DNA from: Polyangiaceae bacterium
Lineage (GTDB): Bacteria; Myxococcota_A; Polyangia; Polyangiales; Polyangiaceae
Length of the DNA: 64,000 nucleotides
Assembly (NCBI GenBank): GCA_013361525.1
Contig: JABFXY010000099.1
Location: forward strand, 1-64,000
Reading direction: 5' to 3'
Made by a program: the position numbers and the translations under genes. The notes beneath the pieces were generated by a model. It did not search any database. It saw nothing but the letters and a program-made list of their open reading frames with translations, and was not told the DNA's origin. Positions 60,462 through 64,000 of the stretch are shown one piece after another. Every line of letters starts with the position of its first letter. Position 1 is the stretch's first letter.

Positions 60462-62381
60462 TCACTTGCCTTTGCCAGACCACTCCGTCCGCTGCACGAC
60501 GGGCAATTGAAGCGCGCGTTCCCGGTCCAAGTCGAGCGAACCGACGTGCAACGAGATGGGTGCCTGGACCCATTTGTAGATCGAGCGAATGAACAGCTTC
60601 GAGAATTTCTCGGCGTAGCCGCGGAGACGGTCTGCCTCGATGTCGGGAAATAGGCTTCCGAGGGCGGTCGCGACCTCGTCCGTTGCGAGCTTCTCCGCGC
60701 CGAAGAGGTAGAGGCATGCGTCGAGGATCTCGAACGGCATGAGCTCTGCCTCGCCGGACTGATCGGCCGCTAGCTCCGGCCCGGCGGTCGTCGCGAGCGT
60801 CGCCGCGATACCGGGCAACGCGAAGCGCGCGTGGAGTCGATCGAGCATCGCGATGACGACGGTCTTCGGCAGGTTGGAGATGACCGAGAGCGCTCCTTCG
60901 AGATCGCCGCCGACGGTGGTGTATCCGAGCGACCGTTCGCTCATGTTGCCCGTCTGAAGGAAGAGCGCGCCGCTCGTGTTCGACCAGTTCCACATGCGCT
61001 GGCCGCGGATGCGGGCCTGGACGTTCTGCCGCGTGAGCTCGGTGAGGTCCGCGCCGCGGAGCATGTCGCGGGTCGCCGCCTCCTCCCGGAGGAAGGCATC
61101 TTCGATCGGGAGGACGAGGAAGCTCGCGCCGAGGTCTTGGGCGATGAGACGCGCCGCCTCTTGGGTCGCCGAGCTCGAAAAACGCGTCGGCATGTAGAAG
61201 GTGTGGAGCTTGTCCTTCATCGCGGCGCGGAGCGCGGCGTCGTCGAGATCCGGATTCATGATCGCGACCGCGCGCCAGGCGATGAGGAGCGTGAGGAGCG
61301 AGTCGCGACCGCCCGACAGGGCGATGCCGATCGACGTGAAGGCGCCGATCTTTCGGTAGTAGTCGGCGACGCCGATCGCGAGCGCGTCGTACAGATCGTC
61401 GAGCAGCTCGTCGCGGGGTGAGGCTTGTGGAACGGCCTTGGACGGGAGGAAGAACGAGGTGCCGGGGGCCGGCGCGGGGTACGAAAGGTGGCCCCGCTCT
61501 GTCGTTTTCCCGCGCAAAGCGAGCGCTGGGACCGTCGGAGCAGTTGCGCGAAACTGCTCGAGGTCGGAGCGCCAGGTGCTCGCCTCGCGACGGCAGCGCG
61601 ACGTGCGATCGAGGTCGACGACGACCGACGACAGCCCCTCTTTGAAGCGTTGAGCCTCGAGCATCGGGCGGCCGTTTTGGTTCACGAAGCCGCCGCCGTC
61701 GAAGATGAGGCCGTCGTTCGCACCGACGAGGTTCGCGTAGACGATGGTGGTCTGGTTGTCGGCCGCGCGTGTCGCGAGCATCTCGCGCCGGGTGGCGACG
61801 ACGCCGGTGCGATAGGGCGAAGCCGAAACGTTCACGACGATCTCCGCGCCGCTGTAGCAGCGACGTCGCATCGGGCCGTCGGGAGACCACACGTCCTCGC
61901 AGACCTCGACGCCGAACGTCCCGAAGTCGGACGTGAAGACGTAGTCACCGAGCGGAATGCCGCGTGCATCGAGATGTAGCCCCGGCACGCCGCGGGAGAA
62001 CGTCCGCGCCTCGTAGAAGACGTTGTACGTCGGCAGCTTCTCTTTCGGGACGAGGCCGACGATAGCCCCGGCGTGGACGACCGCGCCGCAGTTGAAGAGA
62101 TCGCCGCCGACGCCGGCCGTCACGCCGATGACGAAGACCGTCGCGAGCCCGCGCGTCTCTGCCGCGAAGCGCTCGAGCTCTTCCCATTGGGTGGCGACGA
62201 AGCCGCGCCATTGAACGAGGTCCTCCGCGGCATAGCCGCCGACGACCTGTTCGGGGAACGCGACGAGGGTGACGTCGTCCTTCGCGGCGCGGTGCGCGAG
62301 CGCGATGCAGCGATCGACGTTGGATCGGACCGCACCGACGGTCGAGTCGACATTGGCGATGCCGAGCTTCACGAGACGCAT
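60462..62381 (-). CDS. nadE: Glutamine-dependent NAD(+) synthetase
   Basis: NadE makes NAD from nicotinic acid adenine dinucleotide, using ammonia freed from glutamine. The nitrilase-like domain (about 1-280) has its catalytic triad in AFPEQVVGGY (Glu44), VPKEKLPTYNVFYE (lysine) and FGVEVCEDVW (cysteine near 160). The synthetase domain (about 320-620) has the PP-loop SGGRDSLLT, GALFLQTGNMSERSLGYTTVGGDLEGA and further NAD-synthetase motifs. The 639 residues match the two-domain form. Its stop is 35 bases after the Cache-kinase start (60426), and its start is 13 bases after the MpaB-like gene's stop, so the three genes may form one leftward operon. Confidence 0.96.
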   Translation of the reverse strand: MRLVKLGIANVDSTVGAVRSNVDRCIALAHRAAKDDVTLVAFPEQVVGGYAAEDLVQWRGFVATQWEELERFAAETRGLATVFVIGVTAGVGGDLFNCGAVVHAGAIVGLVPKEKLPTYNVFYEARTFSRGVPGLHLDARGIPLGDYVFTSDFGTFGVEVCEDVWSPDGPMRRRCYSGAEIVVNVSASPYRTGVVATRREMLATRAADNQTTIVYANLVGANDGLIFDGGGFVNQNGRPMLEAQRFKEGLSSVVVDLDRTSRCRREASTWRSDLEQFRATAPTVPALALRGKTTERGHLSYPAPAPGTSFFLPSKAVPQASPRDELLDDLYDALAIGVADYYRKIGAFTSIGIALSGGRDSLLTLLIAWRAVAIMNPDLDDAALRAAMKDKLHTFYMPTRFSSSATQEAARLIAQDLGASFLVLPIEDAFLREEAATRDMLRGADLTELTRQNVQARIRGQRMWNWSNTSGALFLQTGNMSERSLGYTTVGGDLEGALSVISNLPKTVVIAMLDRLHARFALPGIAATLATTAGPELAADQSGEAELMPFEILDACLYLFGAEKLATDEVATALGSLFPDIEADRLRGYAEKFSKLFIRSIYKWVQAPISLHVGSLDLDRERALQLPVVQRTEWSGKGK

Positions 62382-62394
62382 GGGACGACGACGT

Positions 62395-63642
62395 TTAGCG
62401 TGGGCGCGCGACGGATGCGAGCGTTGCCCCGCGCCGGGTCTTCGGAGCGGCGAGCTCGACGTGGAGGCCCAGCAACCGCTCCGGCGGCGAGAAGGTGAGG
62501 GGCTCGGTCCCCGCGGTCGAGATCATCTCCCAATACGCGTGCCCCTGCGCGATCGCGCGGCGGCGCACCTCTTCGCGGGCGAAGCGGGGCATGCGTTTGG
62601 TTGCCGCCTCCACCCGCTCGACCGCTGCACGCGCCACCGGAAACACGTGGCGGAAGCTGTGTCTCGGGACGTCGAGGTTGTCGGCGAGCTCTTCGCCGAG
62701 CGCGCCGCGAATGAGGCCTTGCCCGATCTTGACCAGGCGCCGAGCCTTGCGGCGCTCGGCTTCGGTGGCGCGCGGCGGGTCCTCCCCCGAGCTGAAGAGC
62801 GCGCGCGACAGACGGCGAGAGTCGTCGTCCGGGCCTTGCTCCGTCGCGGCGATCATCTCGGCGAGGCGGCGCCCGTCGAGGTAGCTCGTCGGCTGCATCT
62901 CGGGGTGAACGCCCATGAGATGATTCGAGTAGCGCCAAAGCTGCATGTAGAGGTGCTTCTCTTCTTCGTCGAAGTCGAACCCCATCCGCGTCAGGGTGTC
63001 GATGACGACCATCGAGAACAGAAGCGCCGTCCCACCCATGTCGTGTTGATTGGCCGGCAAGCCCCAGTCGTCGGTCGACCAACGCCCGGAGCGCAGGATC
63101 ATGCGGCGGACGTGGGCGTGCATGAGACGCACCTTCACGGTGATCGCGAAGCCTTCACCGTCGCGCGCGAGCCCGTTCGGACGGCAGGTCGCGTCGACGA
63201 ACCGCGACGTCTCGATGAGCCTTCGCGGAGCTTGTTCAGCCAGTCGACCGGAGAAGACGAGGGGTTTGTTGCCGCCTGGAGACGCGTATCCGAAGAGCAG
63301 TGACGTCGCGAGCGCGAGGCCGCCGAACCAGCCGGCGCGGAAGAGCAGGTCACCGCCGCGCTCGAGCGCCGCCTTGTCGAGCCACACGGGGATCCGCTCG
63401 AGGTCCGCAAACAAGGCTCGAAGCTCTTTCGGTGCATGCGTGACGGAGCCGATCCCTTCGCGAAGCGCGCGGTCGACCATCTGGTGCAATGCGCCCTTCG
63501 GCAGATCGGTCGTCGCCTCGAGCAGATCGTCCGCGAGCGGGTCACCGAGCCGAAGCATCGTCGCGAGGCGGTCGACGGCCGGCCCGAACGCGCCTCGCGC
63601 GGCATCGGCGTTCACGAAACGGCGCGGAGGAGCCTCGATCAT
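62395..63642 (-). CDS. MpaB/rubber-oxygenase-like (DUF2236) protein
   Basis: The 415-residue protein has the layout of the ER-bound oxygenase MpaB/latex-clearing protein (Lcp) family: GLALATSLLFGYASPGGNKPLVFSGRLAEQ, the SRFVDATCRPNGLARDGEGF turn, KVRLMHAHVRRMI, DWGLPANQHDMGGTALLFSMV and SNHLMGVHPEMQPTSY. The conserved histidines in LMHAHVRRM and NQHDMGGT are candidate heme or metal ligands, as in Lcp. Members oxidise a range of hydrophobic compounds; the substrate here is unknown. No signal peptide is visible, which is unlike secreted Lcp. It may lead an operon with nadE, which follows 13 bases later. Confidence 0.85.
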   Translation of the reverse strand: MIEAPPRRFVNADAARGAFGPAVDRLATMLRLGDPLADDLLEATTDLPKGALHQMVDRALREGIGSVTHAPKELRALFADLERIPVWLDKAALERGGDLLFRAGWFGGLALATSLLFGYASPGGNKPLVFSGRLAEQAPRRLIETSRFVDATCRPNGLARDGEGFAITVKVRLMHAHVRRMILRSGRWSTDDWGLPANQHDMGGTALLFSMVVIDTLTRMGFDFDEEEKHLYMQLWRYSNHLMGVHPEMQPTSYLDGRRLAEMIAATEQGPDDDSRRLSRALFSSGEDPPRATEAERRKARRLVKIGQGLIRGALGEELADNLDVPRHSFRHVFPVARAAVERVEAATKRMPRFAREEVRRRAIAQGHAYWEMISTAGTEPLTFSPPERLLGLHVELAAPKTRRGATLASVARPR

Positions 63643-63661
63643 GTGCGTTTCATAGAGCGAT

Positions 63662-63687
63662 CGTGGCGCCGGTCAACCGGCGCCACG
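63662..63687. terminator. 11-bp perfect hairpin downstream of the edge gene
   Basis: CGTGGCGCCGG and CCGGCGCCACG form an eleven-base stem with loop TCAA, 26 bases after the stop of the partial gene that reads leftward from the right edge and 20 bases before the MpaB-like gene's start. It most likely ends the partial gene's transcript. Confidence 0.65.
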
Positions 63688-63712
63688 AAGCGATTTGCTC
63701 GGACGGAAGGAA

Positions 63713-64000
63713 TCATCGGACGAACGACGCGGCCACGGAAAGGATGGTGTCCACCTCGCTCGGCGAGAGCACGTGGTGGGTGACGATGCGGTCCCCCGAG
63801 GGTTTGAAGACGACCGGCTTGAACGCGCGAATGCGAATGATGCCGATGCCGACGCTGGTCGCATCGTCGATCGATTTCGTCAGATCCTCGGCGTCCTGTG
63901 GCGCGCTCTCCGCCGAGCTCTGCCCGACGGCGTCGACGATCACGCCCCCATCCGGGCGTACGAAGATGTCGCCGGCGAGCGTCTTGACCCCGGGTGGGAT
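63713..64000 (-). CDS. Partial gene of unknown function (C-terminal end)
   Basis: The frame has no stop from the right edge to TGA at 63713, giving 95 codons of the protein's end: it begins IPPGVKTLAGDIFVRPDGGV and ends with SEVDTILSVAASFVR. It looks like a compact alpha/beta end domain. No family recognised from this part; the start is outside the window. An internal start at GTG 63943 would give 76 residues, but the upstream residues look protein-like, so I prefer the longer reading. Confidence 0.65.
   Translation of the reverse strand: MPPGVKTLAGDIFVRPDGGVIVDAVGQSSAESAPQDAEDLTKSIDDATSVGIGIIRIRAFKPVVFKPSGDRIVTHHVLSPSEVDTILSVAASFVR

Overview
The window is GC-rich DNA (roughly two thirds G+C) packed with long genes on both strands. 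Gene content points to a myxobacterium, probably of the Polyangiales/Sorangiineae type: several Ser/Thr protein kinases with extracytoplasmic sensor tails, FHA proteins, an FHA-GAF-adenylate cyclase, a 1,886-residue kinase/ATPase/histidine-kinase hybrid, an ECF sigma factor, many lipoproteins and a SUV3-like helicase. The taxonomic call is inferred from gene types and base composition; no rRNA or other marker gene is present. I saw no tRNA, rRNA, CRISPR array, IS element or phage gene. No gene-free gap exceeds 300 bases; the largest are about 270 (45901-46170) and 255 (49399-49653).

Layout. 1-3083 (minus): DUF971 protein, EngB GTPase, ECF sigma factor and a partial, apparently degenerate NuoL-like membrane protein with a PEGA-like insert. 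3222-4304: membrane metallophosphoesterase. 4268-9119 (minus): a tight three-gene operon of two unrecognised proteins and a CHAT-domain (caspase-like) protease with a long helical-repeat front end. This is the best candidate for an undescribed system. 9181-14673: lipoprotein, ferritin-like lipoprotein, and a STAND ATPase with a winged-helix-like tail. 14701-28213: housekeeping genes (SUV3-like helicase, accA, RNase R, VKOR-DsbA fusion, adenosine deaminase) mixed with FHA/cyclase signalling genes. 28368-34559: GST/LysR divergent pair, OmpR-type regulator, a large HExxH protein, and an SH3-repeat exported protein.

34684-45900 is a signalling block: BCS1-like AAA ATPase, the giant hybrid kinase, an RsbRD-PAS histidine kinase, a catalase-like protein, and a MEDS-domain histidine kinase that lacks the phospho-accepting histidine. 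46171-51240 holds PsiE, pirin, a methyltransferase remnant, two small unknowns, gluconokinase and ATP-dependent PEP carboxykinase with a structured leader. 51342-64000 holds two Ser/Thr kinases (one with a Cache-like sensor), an amidohydrolase, a two-gene operon of a collagen-repeat PhoX phosphatase and a di-heme cytochrome lipoprotein, NAD synthetase, an MpaB/DUF2236 oxygenase-like protein and a partial gene at the right edge.

Regulatory structure visible in the DNA includes palindromes between divergent genes (near 11840, 21870, 29030, 30750), strong hairpins at gene ends (33703, 48621, 63662), a 41-nt hairpin element present twice (19597 and 51256), and a 105-nt imperfect hairpin at 28247.
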